DNA of 64,000 bases from Adiantum capillus-veneris (taxonomy: Eukaryota; Streptophyta; Polypodiopsida; Polypodiales; Pteridaceae), in the NCBI GenBank assembly GCA_014529385.2, contig CM043958.1:158131293-158195292 (forward strand). Direction: 5' to 3'. Below are positions 1 through 9,356 of the stretch, piece by piece. A model generated the notes under the pieces. It was not told the DNA's origin. It was given only the letters and a program-made list of their open reading frames with translations, and did no database searches. Position 1 is the first letter of the stretch. Every line of letters starts with the position of its first letter. The translations under genes were made by a program, and so were the position numbers.

Positions 1-811
1 GGCAGGCAACGATGGCATAACAAGGGGGGGTGTCGAACAGCAACAGCGAGCGCAACCAGCACTTTCTTATATTATTGACACAATTAACTATAAGAATTTA
101 AATAAATATAAATTAGAGTAAAAGAATACTAACCATAGGTTTATCTCGCTGTGAACGCTGTTGCATGAGCATAAACACCCCAATCCAACTCATGTGTATG
201 ACATTGGCATCATGGCCTTCGATGTAAGCCTCCACATCTATCACACCAACATGGAATCCCCTCCTCTTCATAATAAATTGAATGCGCTCTCTCTGAAGGC
301 TCTTCTTCATCGTATGAGAGTGATCTCCATTACTATAATATGGATGCAATGGAGTATGAGAGGAATCTGAATCTGTATTAAAAAAAGGAAGTTAAATTTA
401 ATTGACTAAAGAACTAGTGTATGTGTACGTACTTACATACATACTCAGATGTATATATACATGTATAAATTCATAAATAAACACATACATTAGTACTTTA
501 GTCAATATACATGTATATATACTCATATGTATATATACATGTATACATTCATAAATAAACACATACATATATACATACAAACATATATTGTTTCCTCTTG
601 TTGTGAACACAAACAAGAAGTATGCTATGGTCCTTGAAAATAAGAGGTAAAAAGCTACTCTTTGTTACTCTATTTCAAGATTTCAAAATCATATGTAGTA
701 CAACAATTTCAAACAATAAAACAATTCCATGAAAATATTAAACAACTCCAAACAAGCATTACTTTTGTTTATCTTTAAAAATTTAGGAAACTACTCTAAA
801 TGCCTTCTAAT

Positions 812-813
<2 letters not shown>
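1..813. other. AT-rich anonymous flank
   Basis: I see no gene. The short open frames have no recognisable composition or motif and several are generated by the TA-rich repeats. The stretch contains the 443-568 duplication and leads into the 814-886 microsatellite. Confidence 0.6.
443..568. repeat. Two-copy direct repeat, 78-bp period
   Basis: A 48-bp block at 443-490 recurs at 521-568 with two or three mismatches. Each block holds the core TGTATATATACATGTATA followed by TTCATAAATAAACACATACAT-like sequence. It is a minimal tandem duplication with no coding meaning. Confidence 0.8.

Positions 814-886
<73 letters not shown>
814..886. repeat. Compound microsatellite (TC)n(AC)n
   Basis: About 44 bp of TC repeats pass directly into about 30 bp of AC repeats. 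The same compound type recurs in the LTRs of element B (around 20369 and 24999) and at 36042-36101. Confidence 0.95.
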
Positions 887-887
<1 letters not shown>

Positions 888-1052
888 TTTAATGTGAATG
901 GATACCAACATTATGTTTTGTTTGATGTACAATTAATTATCTGGTCACTAATGTCTGACACTTTGTTTTTGTTTTTATTTTGAAAGATATGGATGTGTAT
1001 TAAGTGTCTAGTGTTATAATATTTTTTGAAGTATAATTAATGGTCTAGTTAC
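885..1052. repeat. Left copy of the host repeat unit split by element A
   Basis: This stretch (variants of ATGGATA..AATGTTTTG, GATGTACAATTAAT, CACTTTG, TTTTGAAAGATATGGATG) is matched in the same order at 14350-14500, just beyond the other end of element A. The target therefore already held two diverged tandem copies of a ~150-170 bp unit. Positions 1048-1052 are GTTAC, the left target-site duplication. Confidence 0.65.
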
Positions 1053-2119
1053 TGTTAGCGGGTACGCCGCGACGGACGATGGAGCACAGCGAGAACACAG
1101 ACCAACAAATTGTCAATCCGAGGATGTAGCTGACCCGACTAGGGCATGGAGGCAATCTCTAGGTTGTCAACCCTGAGCTAGACACGAACAACACTCTACA
1201 GTCACTAATCCTACCACAACACTACCATAAAGCAAAGAAACAGACAACGTATCCTACGAAACACTACAAGCTCGAAACAATCTCAAATCATATCGGAATG
1301 ACTCGAAATCGGAGGGTAAGACTCACAAGGACATATCCTATGTGGCCAAATACCTAAACCCTGAAAACCATAACTTCAAGACCTCTAATCGCTGTCGCGA
1401 TAGACTCAAAACAACAATTTCCAAAGTGTCCGGAACTGATCTACAAAGACATCAACACGAAGAGCTTCTCGCCCTGATTCTAACGACTACTCGATCATTC
1501 AGAACGGATGTCGTTTGAGGTGCTTACGACCAAATATAGCTCGTAGCAGGCGGGCTCGCGATGTGGTCCTCTGCTTGCATTGCTTGCGTCGACGCGGAGA
1601 GCTCCTCGATGCTAACACGCTCCTACTCTCATATCTGCAATGTGATTAGTGTGTGCGACGGTGTGTGTGCGTGAAGCTCACTACTGTGTGTTGCAGAACC
1701 CACGACTGTATATTAATTGAGATAACATGATGTGTTTTACAAAGCCTTAGGTTTTAGCTTATATACCAAGCCTTCAAACCTAATGTCCGGCCAAATGACC
1801 TGAATTGTCCCTAGGCTTCTATAGAGCTTAATTACAAGAAGCTGAGTTGGCTTTACTCATGATACAAGCATGTGCGGCCAAAATACAAGTGCCGATTCAA
1901 AATATGAGGTTTCCGTTAAACATTACAAAAGTGGCTGTAATGGCTCAAAATAATAATAACGGGATATTCAATAACGTCCATGAACTCATATCTTCATGTT
2001 GCAGCATCCATCTTCATCTTCATTACTTCATCACCATCTTCATGTGGAATCTTTAGAATCTTTGAGGAATCTTAATGGAATCTTTGTGGAAACGTTGTTG
2101 AAAGGGCGTCCTTTCAACA
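1053..2119 (-). repeat. Element A left LTR (its 3' LTR)
   Basis: It matches 13275-14340 along its whole length. It contains one degenerate copy of the palindrome found in the internal array (1393-1406: TGTCGCGATAGACT). Confidence 0.92.
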
Positions 2120-2134
2120 CTCTCCCCCTCCAAA
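2120..2134 (-). other. Polypurine tract of element A
   Basis: On the minus strand the sequence next to the LTR reads TTTGGAGGGGGAGAG, the expected plus-strand primer of an LTR element. A similar tract, CGGAGGGGGAAAG, lies about 180 bp further inside (2300-2314). Confidence 0.8.
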
Positions 2135-2930
2135 TTCTTCTCGTCCCCGACAAGACCCTATGTCTTTGCTAGCCTTGACGAGTTCTTGATGTCTTGGTGT
2201 TGGTTGAAGTTGTTGTGGCAGCCTCTTTTGCAGTCGGTTGCTTTGCGTGATGTTAAAGCTGCCTTGAAGTTGTACCTGTAGTGTATCTGAAGCTTGGAAC
2301 TTTCCCCCTCCGATTGGTTGTTGTATCTTGAATTACATGAGGTTGTATCGACTTGTTGGTGCAACAGTTCGTTGTCATTGTAGCTCGAGTTTGCTTTTCC
2401 TGTGGTTGTTATTTGGAAGTCGTACCTGTAAGTTGACTTGAAGCTTTGTCAAGATGTTATTTGGCCTCTCCCTTTTGACTTGTCAGTAGATTTGCAATTA
2501 GTAGTGTGGGGATATCGTGGTTCTTCTTGTTTTTGTTGTTATAAAAATAAAAGAGTAAAAGTAAAATGTAGCGTATATACAAAATGAAGGTCTTGGATAC
2601 CTGGATAAGACTAAAGGGAAAAACCCAGTGGGAAAAAATGTCTTTAGTCATAATTAAATGCGAAGCTATATGTACTTAGGTCTGATGTTATAGAGTTATG
2701 CTGAGTTAAAGTACATATGGCCACATGGCTACTAGTATGGGCTTGATATACATGGATAGGTGTTAGTAGCTTGAAGTCAAAGTCATTGTTGTTGAGCAAA
2801 GACTCATAAAACCTGTTTCCGCTTGGTCATCGTCATTTGTTTGTGTAAGTGCATGGGTGGAATAAAAAAGAGTGCCTAATGCATATGTCCAATGATGGGA
2901 CATCTATATGCTTGCACAGAGTTATGCATG
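2135..2930. other. Element A 3' untranslated interior
   Basis: Non-coding. It belongs to the 3' end of element A, downstream of its only ORF. The part near 2800-2930 is matched in inverted, diverged form around 29640-29760. Confidence 0.6.
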
Positions 2931-4261
2931 TTAACACTAGAATGGTAACCTAACACGACATAAAAGTGTCCTTTTAGGGTTTTGGGAAAAAATTTCCAAA
3001 ACCATAGTAGATCCACTCATTTTGAAAAATCCTTTCATGAGCTTATAGTTCAATAACTACTACATATGGAAAAAATGAGAAACTTGTAATTTTTCTCATC
3101 CCTTGGTCACTACAAGCCTCCAAAGTTGATAGACCAGTGCATTTTGCCCAAAACAGCAATTTCTTACGGTTGATTGCATATAAATAAGAGTGGGGATTTT
3201 TGTAGGACATGAGATAAAACGCCCCGTTAACTTCAATGGGTTGGTGACCAAAACATATGGTTGCTTTTACCTCACTAATGTTTTTTTGGGCAAAAAAAAT
3301 AGGTACAAAAAAGTTGCATTTTTGCCATTCTGCGGACCTATCATCAAAGTTTCTATAGTCACGCTCAATACAGATACTATATACATGCTTTCTTAGTTCC
3401 CTTTGGGCCTTTGGATTGAAAAGGAGCCATGGAGAATGTCAAAAGGATATTGGATCTCTTACAATTGGAACCTTGGGGGCAATGATAAAGTGCTAAATAC
3501 AGCAAACATGAAAAAACTGGGTTTATCATTATGACCTCTAGAAACCCATAGAAACTACTCAATATCTATCCAAGTTTGTAGTCTATGATTAGATATGGTT
3601 ACTACCTACAAAATACACACAATTGGCCTAAGAAACTAGCAATATCGAGAAAGTTATACTTGCTACTCTAAAATGTATCGTATTCTTCAGCAATAAAAAA
3701 ACTCAACCATCATCATATACTATGCTATATAGCATATTAGGTCCCCCAAAACTCAAGGAATATTAGCTTTATGTTATACATTACACTTACACAATCAAAA
3801 TTAAATTTGGATATCAAGAAAGCCACCAAAAAAATCATAAAAGTGCTAATTTTGGCCAAAAAACAGGAGTATGCAATTCTTTTTAATTGGTCATAACTTT
3901 CAATTTTTAACATTTAGCTCTCCCTACAAGCATCAAAACATGTTGAGAACTATGAAGGCCTAACCTCTAGCCATCTGAACGTCACAAACATGAAGTTTAG
4001 AGTGGTATAGTTGCCAAAAATTGAAAAAAAGCCAAAAACAGGACCCGGTTTTTCACACGGTTTAGGTTCAAAAATGTTGTGCAAGAGTAAGGTTAATGGT
4101 GAGATCGATACTCCAAAAAAAATGCTAAGTTTTTTTCAGCTTATAAGGCAACTTTGTGGATATATAGCACCTAGAAAATCATTTTCATACTCTTCAAATA
4201 ATTCAAGCAAAATGGTCACTTAACAGGACACAAAAGTGTCTTTTTACCATTCTAGTGTTAA
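2931..4261. mobile_element. TTAA-flanked inverted-repeat element (piggyBac-like MITE)
   Basis: The element at 2935-4257 (1323 bp) is bounded by TTAA on both sides (2931-2934 and 4258-4261). Its ends are inverted repeats beginning CACTAGAATGGTAA (14 bp perfect), followed by a second block containing AAAAGTGTCC on the left and GGACACAAAAGTGTC on the right. No transposase-like frame is visible inside. The diverged copy of this part of element A at 29.3-29.7 kb has a single TTAA where this element sits, which fits an empty site. TTAA duplication is the hallmark of piggyBac-type transposition; the family call rests on that and on the terminal CAC. Confidence 0.82.
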
Positions 4262-4939
4262 ACAAGATGCGGTGCGAGAGAAGAGTATTGATGGGTTCTT
4301 CATGGAGTTAGTGTAGCAAGCAAAACATATAGCATGAGTGCTTCAAAAGCTTTCACTACTCACAAGAAGGGTTTTTGCTGTCGAGGTTTCTCCACTCTTC
4401 CTCACTTTGTCGAGTGCGTGAGTGTTTTTGTTTTGGACTACTCCGCCTTCTCCACCTTATATATTATATGGACTTTGACTCTTATGCTCACCTCTTCCAG
4501 CATGAGCGACATGACTTTATGTATACTCAACTCTCCAGCTTGAGCTTATACCTATGAGCTAGACTCATAGACCACAGAAAAATATTAACTTGAAGCTTGG
4601 GTCTGACACTTCGCTCATTTAGTGGCTTAGCTACCCGACTCTAGACTCTTATGCCATGTAAGTTTAATGGCGACTTGGACTTACCTAATCGCGGCATGAA
4701 ATCCAATTCCACATGCTTTTGATGTTTAGGCCTTTCTCGTTAGTTTCTGTTTGAGATGCCATGTTGTCCAATACATTGGCATATATCTGCTCTTCATTCC
4801 TTGGTAGCAAATTGTGGTTGCTTGATGAGACAGGTATTGATGTTGAAGCAATGGTTGATGAAGTCTTCTTCTTCCAGATAGTGTTCTTCAAAACTGTGAC
4901 CTCCGCATTTACCGTTGCTTTCCTTTTGTTGTTAAGAGG
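4262..4939. repeat. Element A 3' interior with a diverged inverted relative at 29.28-29.70 kb
   Basis: Blocks such as GAGAAGAGTATTGATG, CTTCTCCACC, CAGCATGAGC, CTCAACTCTCCA, CTAGACTCAT and GCTTGG occur in the same order on the minus strand at 29280-29700. No coding potential is seen here. Confidence 0.7.
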
Positions 4940-5713
4940 CTATAAAGGAGTTGTGTATCTTTCTTGTTGTTGAGCCTCAATCGCGGATTTTGGAACCCAC
5001 ATTGTTCTTGGGCCTGGTGTGATGTCCTTTGCCACTTGCCTTGTTTCTTCTTTGACTTGATGGTACCTTGTCTTTAATTTCCAAATATGGCTGTTACTTT
5101 TGTAAAAGCCTTGCTCTTGTAGTAATTGACGAGGGATCCGTCTATAGGTTGTAGTACTCTTGGGTGTAGCGGGTGGCTGCTCTTCATTTCTTGATGTTTC
5201 TTGCTTTTCCTTGGTGATTCCTTGATAAGCTACTACCTTAGGTAACCAGATTTGAAAGTTACCCTCATAGAATCCTTCTGCTTCGAGTAACTCGACTGGA
5301 ATGAATCTTTGAACTTCCTTGGATGTGATCTTCACTTGACTTTGTTGGGTAGTCTGGTAGAATACTGATTTCATTACCCAAACTTGTTGTATGGTTTGTC
5401 CAGTGGAAGACCTTCTCTTTTGCTTTTTGTACCTGTCCTTTCTCTTGGTTGAGTTATGTGATTGACGTTGACGGCTTTGTTGATTCCTGACTGAGTGGTT
5501 TTCATGGGATGGATATCGCCAGGCTGTTATCTTGGGCTTGTTGACCCAAACATCTGAATTTCCTTTCTTGTAGCCTTGTACAATAATTGACTCGCTTGAT
5601 GTGATCCATCCTGTTACCTTTGCTTGTTGAGGTTGTTCCTGTGATTGCTCATCTATCCCTGCAATCCATGTGCTTGTATAAGTTGAGTCCGAGTCTGAGT
5701 CTGATGTAGACAT
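4940..5713 (-). CDS. Element A protein with repeated W-x-P-K / QGFYxGN motifs
   Basis: A 257-aa protein of unknown function. The N-terminus is Ser/Asp-rich. Three diverged copies of a ~30-residue unit follow, near residues 35-65, 135-163 and 190-219. The best copy reads RFIPVELLEAEGFYEGN and then, two residues on, IWLPK; a further WVPKSAIEAQ lies near the C-terminus. The core pattern is aromatic/Arg-x-I-P-x-x-LLExQGFYxGNxxIWxPK. The intervening regions are Gln-, Lys- and Thr-rich and look disordered. The same unit occurs in the 507-aa protein of element B, so it is conserved between two LTR families. No protease DTG motif is visible in this copy. It is the only long ORF native to element A. 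It could be a structural or nucleic-acid-binding accessory of the element; that is inference. Confidence 0.65.
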   Translation of the reverse strand: MSTSDSDSDSTYTSTWIAGIDEQSQEQPQQAKVTGWITSSESIIVQGYKKGNSDVWVNKPKITAWRYPSHENHSVRNQQSRQRQSHNSTKRKDRYKKQKRRSSTGQTIQQVWVMKSVFYQTTQQSQVKITSKEVQRFIPVELLEAEGFYEGNFQIWLPKVVAYQGITKEKQETSRNEEQPPATPKSTTTYRRIPRQLLQEQGFYKSNSHIWKLKTRYHQVKEETRQVAKDITPGPRTMWVPKSAIEAQQQERYTTPL

Positions 5714-5934
5714 GACTTCTAGGCTTAATAGATCTAGCTTGCTGTAGTAATACCTCTCTCAGTGTGTTCAAGTATTTTGGTCAGGGAAAATCCAAAACTA
5801 TGTCCAAAACCATGAGCGTTTTCTCACAATTCTCTCAAATTGTCAGTTTTAGACACCCCTGACTTCCGGATGTATTTTGAGGCCTTAAACAACGTTTTTT
5901 TCAAAACAGACCAAAATGTATGCCATTGGCAACC
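5714..5934. other. Element A interior, non-coding
   Basis: No gene is seen. It lies upstream of the 257-aa ORF on the minus strand and contains phrases typical of the long non-coding interior of this element. Confidence 0.5.
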
Positions 5935-6054
5935 ATTTTGGTCATTTTACTCTTAGATATGCAATGCTGCTCTCAAGCTACGTTTTGATTAAAAAAAAGT
6001 TTTGGAATCGGAGTCCGTATGTGAAAGTTATGGCCAAAACAGTGAGATGTAATT
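5935..6054. repeat. Left copy of the 120-bp direct repeat flanking the PLE
   Basis: It matches 10811-10929 with only a handful of differences (for example TCTTAGATATGCAATG versus TCTAAGATATGTAGTG, and a one-base length change in an A-run). The PLE lies exactly between the two copies, so this is either an unusually long target-site duplication or a pre-existing repeat of element A. Confidence 0.85.
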
Positions 6055-6150
6055 TATTCATAACAATGTTTAAGCGTGCGAAGCACTATGTTCATGAGCA
6101 ATAGGGAGGGGGTGGGTTGTGGGGAGGTGCGGTGGGGGTGGGCTATGGAG

Positions 6151-6192
6151 TACCAAACGCGTTTCGCTCCATTGAGGAGCTCATCAGTGGTA
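6151..6192 (-). ncRNA. Hammerhead ribozyme motif (type I, minimal stem III) in the PLE 3' region
   Basis: Reading the minus strand 5' to 3': UACCA (stem I), CUGAUGA (core), GCUCC-UCAAU-GGAGC (5-bp stem II with a loop), GAA (core), ACGCGU (very short stem III), U as the cleavage-site H17, then UGGUA, which pairs perfectly with UACCA. All core nucleotides are present. The predicted cut lies between plus-strand positions 6156 and 6155. ACGCGU is self-complementary, so the motif could work as a dimer, as described for other hammerheads with tiny stem III. Hammerheads are known in PLEs of other eukaryotes. Activity is inferred, not shown. Confidence 0.8.
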
Positions 6193-6372
6193 GGGGAAAG
6201 GAGATAAAAGGGGAATCATGGGGGGGAGGGTGTTCTTTATATAAGAAGAGAGGGGGGGGGGGGGAAGAGGAAAGAGTACTTATTGAAGAGGTTTAGTTAG
6301 GGAGTGAGTTCCTTTAACTGAAGGCAATGAGTGGTGTAAAGTGTGGTGTAGAGTCCCCATAAAAATAAGGGA

Positions 6373-6663
6373 GGTTTTCATTGATTGTTTGCCGAGGAGC
6401 GGTTCAAGTGGAGGCAGGGCCTTATAAGATGGGAAAAATGGTGGGTGTGGGGCGAGGGGGGGGGGGGGGGGGGAGGGCATCGAACGCAATACAAGGGGGT
6501 GTATCCCTCTAGGGGGGTTAAATCCCTCTAGGTTTTCATTGATTGTTTGCCGAGGAGCGGTTCAAGTGGAGGCGAGGCCTGATGGGTGGCCTGATGGGTG
6601 GGTGGGGGGGGGAAGGCGTCGAATGCAATACAAGGGGGTGTATCCCTCTAGGGGGGTTAAATC
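6373..6663 (-). repeat. Tandem repeat in the PLE 3' region, ~158-bp period
   Basis: GGTTTTCATTGATTGTTTGC and the following ~30 bp (from 6373) recur at 6531. The block AATACAAGGGGGTGTATCCC (from about 6488) recurs near 6626. The two units share both ends and differ in the middle, where G-runs and a duplicated GGCCTGATGGGTG lie. Confidence 0.85.
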
Positions 6664-6747
6664 CTAAAGGGGAATGAAATAGAAAATAAGGGGGGAATGG
6701 GAGTGTAATGTACATGACTGGGTGTAAGGTGTATACCGGGGAGAACG

Positions 6748-6748
<1 letters not shown>

Positions 6749-6783
<35 letters not shown>
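6749..6783. repeat. Homopolymer of 35 G
   Basis: An unbroken G-run in the PLE 3' region, with smaller runs near 6250 and 6458. It generates polyproline-like false ORFs on the minus strand. Its length is also a place where assembly errors are likely. Confidence 0.9.
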
Positions 6784-7059
6784 CGCTCAAGGGTTTGAGG
6801 AGCAAGGGAGAGTATTTAAATTTATAAAGAGGTATTTCAAGGGTACCATTCAAAAAGGTGTTTACAAGAGGTGGTACAAGAGTATCATTCAAAGGGACAA
6901 AAATTAGGAAAGTAAGCTCCAAAGACGGATGGGGATTTTATGGATAGGAGGGGTCTTCGTTGTCGGTGAGGTTTATATGGGGGGGGGGAAAGAAGGGGAG
7001 GTTTGGAGAATTAACCTGCAAAATAAGCGGTAGCGGTTAGGGGGGGAATAAAGAGTATT

Positions 7060-8953
7060 TCAAAAAAAAATTGTTTGAATTTTGTTTTTGGATTTGGTTA
7101 GCAGAGTGCCTAAGTTGTGGCCGTTAGTCCAACATAGGATAGGTTTGTCCAGATGAGAAAGGGTGGAAGAGAGATTGCAGGCTGTATGGATAGGTTTGCC
7201 TATTGTAAGGGTAGGATGAAGTTTTCGAGTTTCTGGTGCAAAAGGGAGTTTGAGGATGTTAGGGAGAGGATTTTTTGAAGAAGGGGTTTTGGTTAAGAGA
7301 GAGGTACATTCCTTATAGGTGATCAATCCAAATACCTTAAGAAGGAAGTTTCTTGGGTAACCTCTGCGAATGAGTCTTAGGAAGAAAAGGTTTCTCAAGC
7401 TAGCGAATCCGTCGGGATTACTTTCCCTGATGATATAGTGCCTAAGTTCTGTTTTGATAAAGGCTACTTTTTGGTGGAGAGGGTGCCAAGAGATCCAAGG
7501 GATATATTGGTATGAGTTGAGAGGCTTTTGGTAACAATTGGAATCAAGTATACCATAAAAGTTGAAAGCATGTCCCTTGTAGAAGTGGATATCTAGGATG
7601 GTAGCTTCAAAGGGGGAAATGATGGGTGAGATTACAATATGCTTTTGCAAAGGGGAGGCGTAAGAAGCGAGGGCTTTGGTAAGTGATTTGCGACTTCCTG
7701 TCCAAACTCCGAACGCATCATCTATGAATCTTTTATAATATGCTAGGTTCGGGCTAAGGATAAGAAGGGATTGGTTTTCTAGATGGCATAGAAAGAGGCA
7801 GGCATAAACTACTGCAAAATTTGATCCCATTGCGGTGCCTTTAATTTGTTGCCATACTTTGTCTCTGAAGCAGAGATAATGGTGTGAAAGAATCAGAGTG
7901 GCAAGCGAGATGATGAACTGTGTTTTTGGCATGTCAAAGAAGTTAGTGATGGTATTTCTATGAGTCCCTCAGTCATAGGTATGCTAGGGTAAAGGGAGGT
8001 TACATCAAAGGTAAAAAGGAGACAATGGGGGGGGAAAGTCTGGGAGTGGAGATCAATGATAATGGATAGTGAGTCTTTAAGATGTTGTTTTTGTGAAAGG
8101 AGGATAGGATAAAGTTGGAAGTGTAGCCATTTGGAAGCATTTTCAAACACGTAACCTCGGTAAGAGCAAATAGGGCGGTCTACAAGCGTAGGTTTGTGTA
8201 GCTTAGGGAGAAATTGGATAGGACAGGGCTTGAATGGTTTAAGGAGTGGTGCGAGGATAAAGGTGGCTTCAACTGGGGTTAGAAGAGTGTATTTGAGGAT
8301 GATGGAGTGGAGTAAGGAGGCGAGGTAGTTAAGTGGAGGTGGGGTGAGGGGTGTGTATGTGGATGAATCATTTAGTTGTCTATAGGCTTCTTGTTCGTAC
8401 CATTCCCGTGATAGGATGGTAAGGCCAAGATTTTTATCCGCCGGTTTGATGACTATTGTGTCATCCGTAGAAAGAGTTTTAAGGGCACGCTTGACGAATT
8501 TGGGAAATTTTGAGTGGGAGGATTTATAGTGTACAAGAGTATTTTTAAGATTTTGGAGGTTTAGGGATGTGATCCCCTCTAGTGTAGGATCTAAAGAGGG
8601 GGGTATCCAAGAGGGGTTAGGGATTTTGTAAGGGGGGGGTTTTGCTGGATGTAGAAGATTGAAAATGCCAAGGAGTCGTGGGCTTTGATAATGAGTTCCT
8701 CTGGGGGGTTTCGGGGAGGGGGGATGTATTTAAGTCCTAGGTCTAAGAATTTCTTTTCATCGTTAGAGAGGGGACGGGAGGTGAGATTATGCACAAAGTT
8801 AGTACAAAGGTTGTTGACCAGGGTAGATGAAGGGAGCTTACCAAAAATTGTGAGCTCGAAGGCATGGGGATTTATGAGAGGAAGCCAAAATTTGTGTCTC
8901 TTCCTTCCTCTATCCTTGGGAAGTTTTTTGAAAAGGATGGGGGGGGGTTTCAT
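7060..8953 (-). pseudogene. PLE reverse transcriptase, frameshifted
   Basis: Three consecutive minus-strand frames together give one RT. 8953-8591 carries the N-terminal block ending in a GLKYIPPPRNP-like segment. The next frame, open from about 8590 to 7893, carries PADKNLG (near 8424-8450), LPKLHKP (near 8190-8215) and FDVTSLYPSIP (near 7985-8012). 7932-7060 carries GTAMGS (near 7822-7838), the catalytic YKRFIDDAF (near 7713-7740) and a thumb-like tail with a KPILCW..GHNLGTLL segment. The first break lies at a six-base G-run (8598-8603); the second is a small indel near 7940-7975. Catalytic residues are intact. The protein ends at 7060 without an endonuclease domain. The breaks could be decay or homopolymer errors in the assembly. 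Confidence 0.85.
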
Positions 8954-9356
8954 TGGAAACGGATAGGGTAGAATGTGTTGAGGTGGAAGGGTGTTGAGTG
9001 TTTATCCATAGATAAGGGAGGAGGGGGGGCTTGCTAAAAAGCAAGTGCAACCAAGAGGTTGGACAAGAAGGCCCTAATCCCTCCTCCCTTTTCCTTTTCC
9101 CGCATCATTGTAGGCTCGCTTGTGGTTGTTGTCGTTGTCGTCGTCGTAGGCTCGCTTGTGGTTATTGTCGTCGTCGCGATTGGTGTTGATTTTGTTGTCG
9201 TCGCGATTGGTGTAGTGGTGGTGGTGGGTGTTGTCGTCTTCATTGTCTTCTTGAAGATGATTATTGTAGTTGGGAGGTTTGGTTAGTTTGTTGTAGGGGA
9301 AAGGCTTGGATTTCATTCTAGGGTTGTAGGTAGAATGGACATTTGGTGTAAAGAGG
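8954..9356 (-). other. Low-complexity linker between PLE ORF1 and RT
   Basis: On the minus strand the coding frame appears to continue past the ORF1 stop after a one-base slip at a five-base G-run (9373-9377). It runs into an Asp/Asn/His-rich or Thr-rich tract encoded by short duplications (plus-strand CTCGCTTGTGGTT at about 9116 and 9152, GTCGCGATTGGTG at about 9173 and 9201). A nine-base G-run at 8939-8947 precedes the RT start. No domain is recognised. Confidence 0.5.

Noticed and set aside
6280-6922. Proline-rich open frames on the minus strand
   Set aside because: They are produced by G-runs and the tandem repeats of the PLE 3' region and have no domain.
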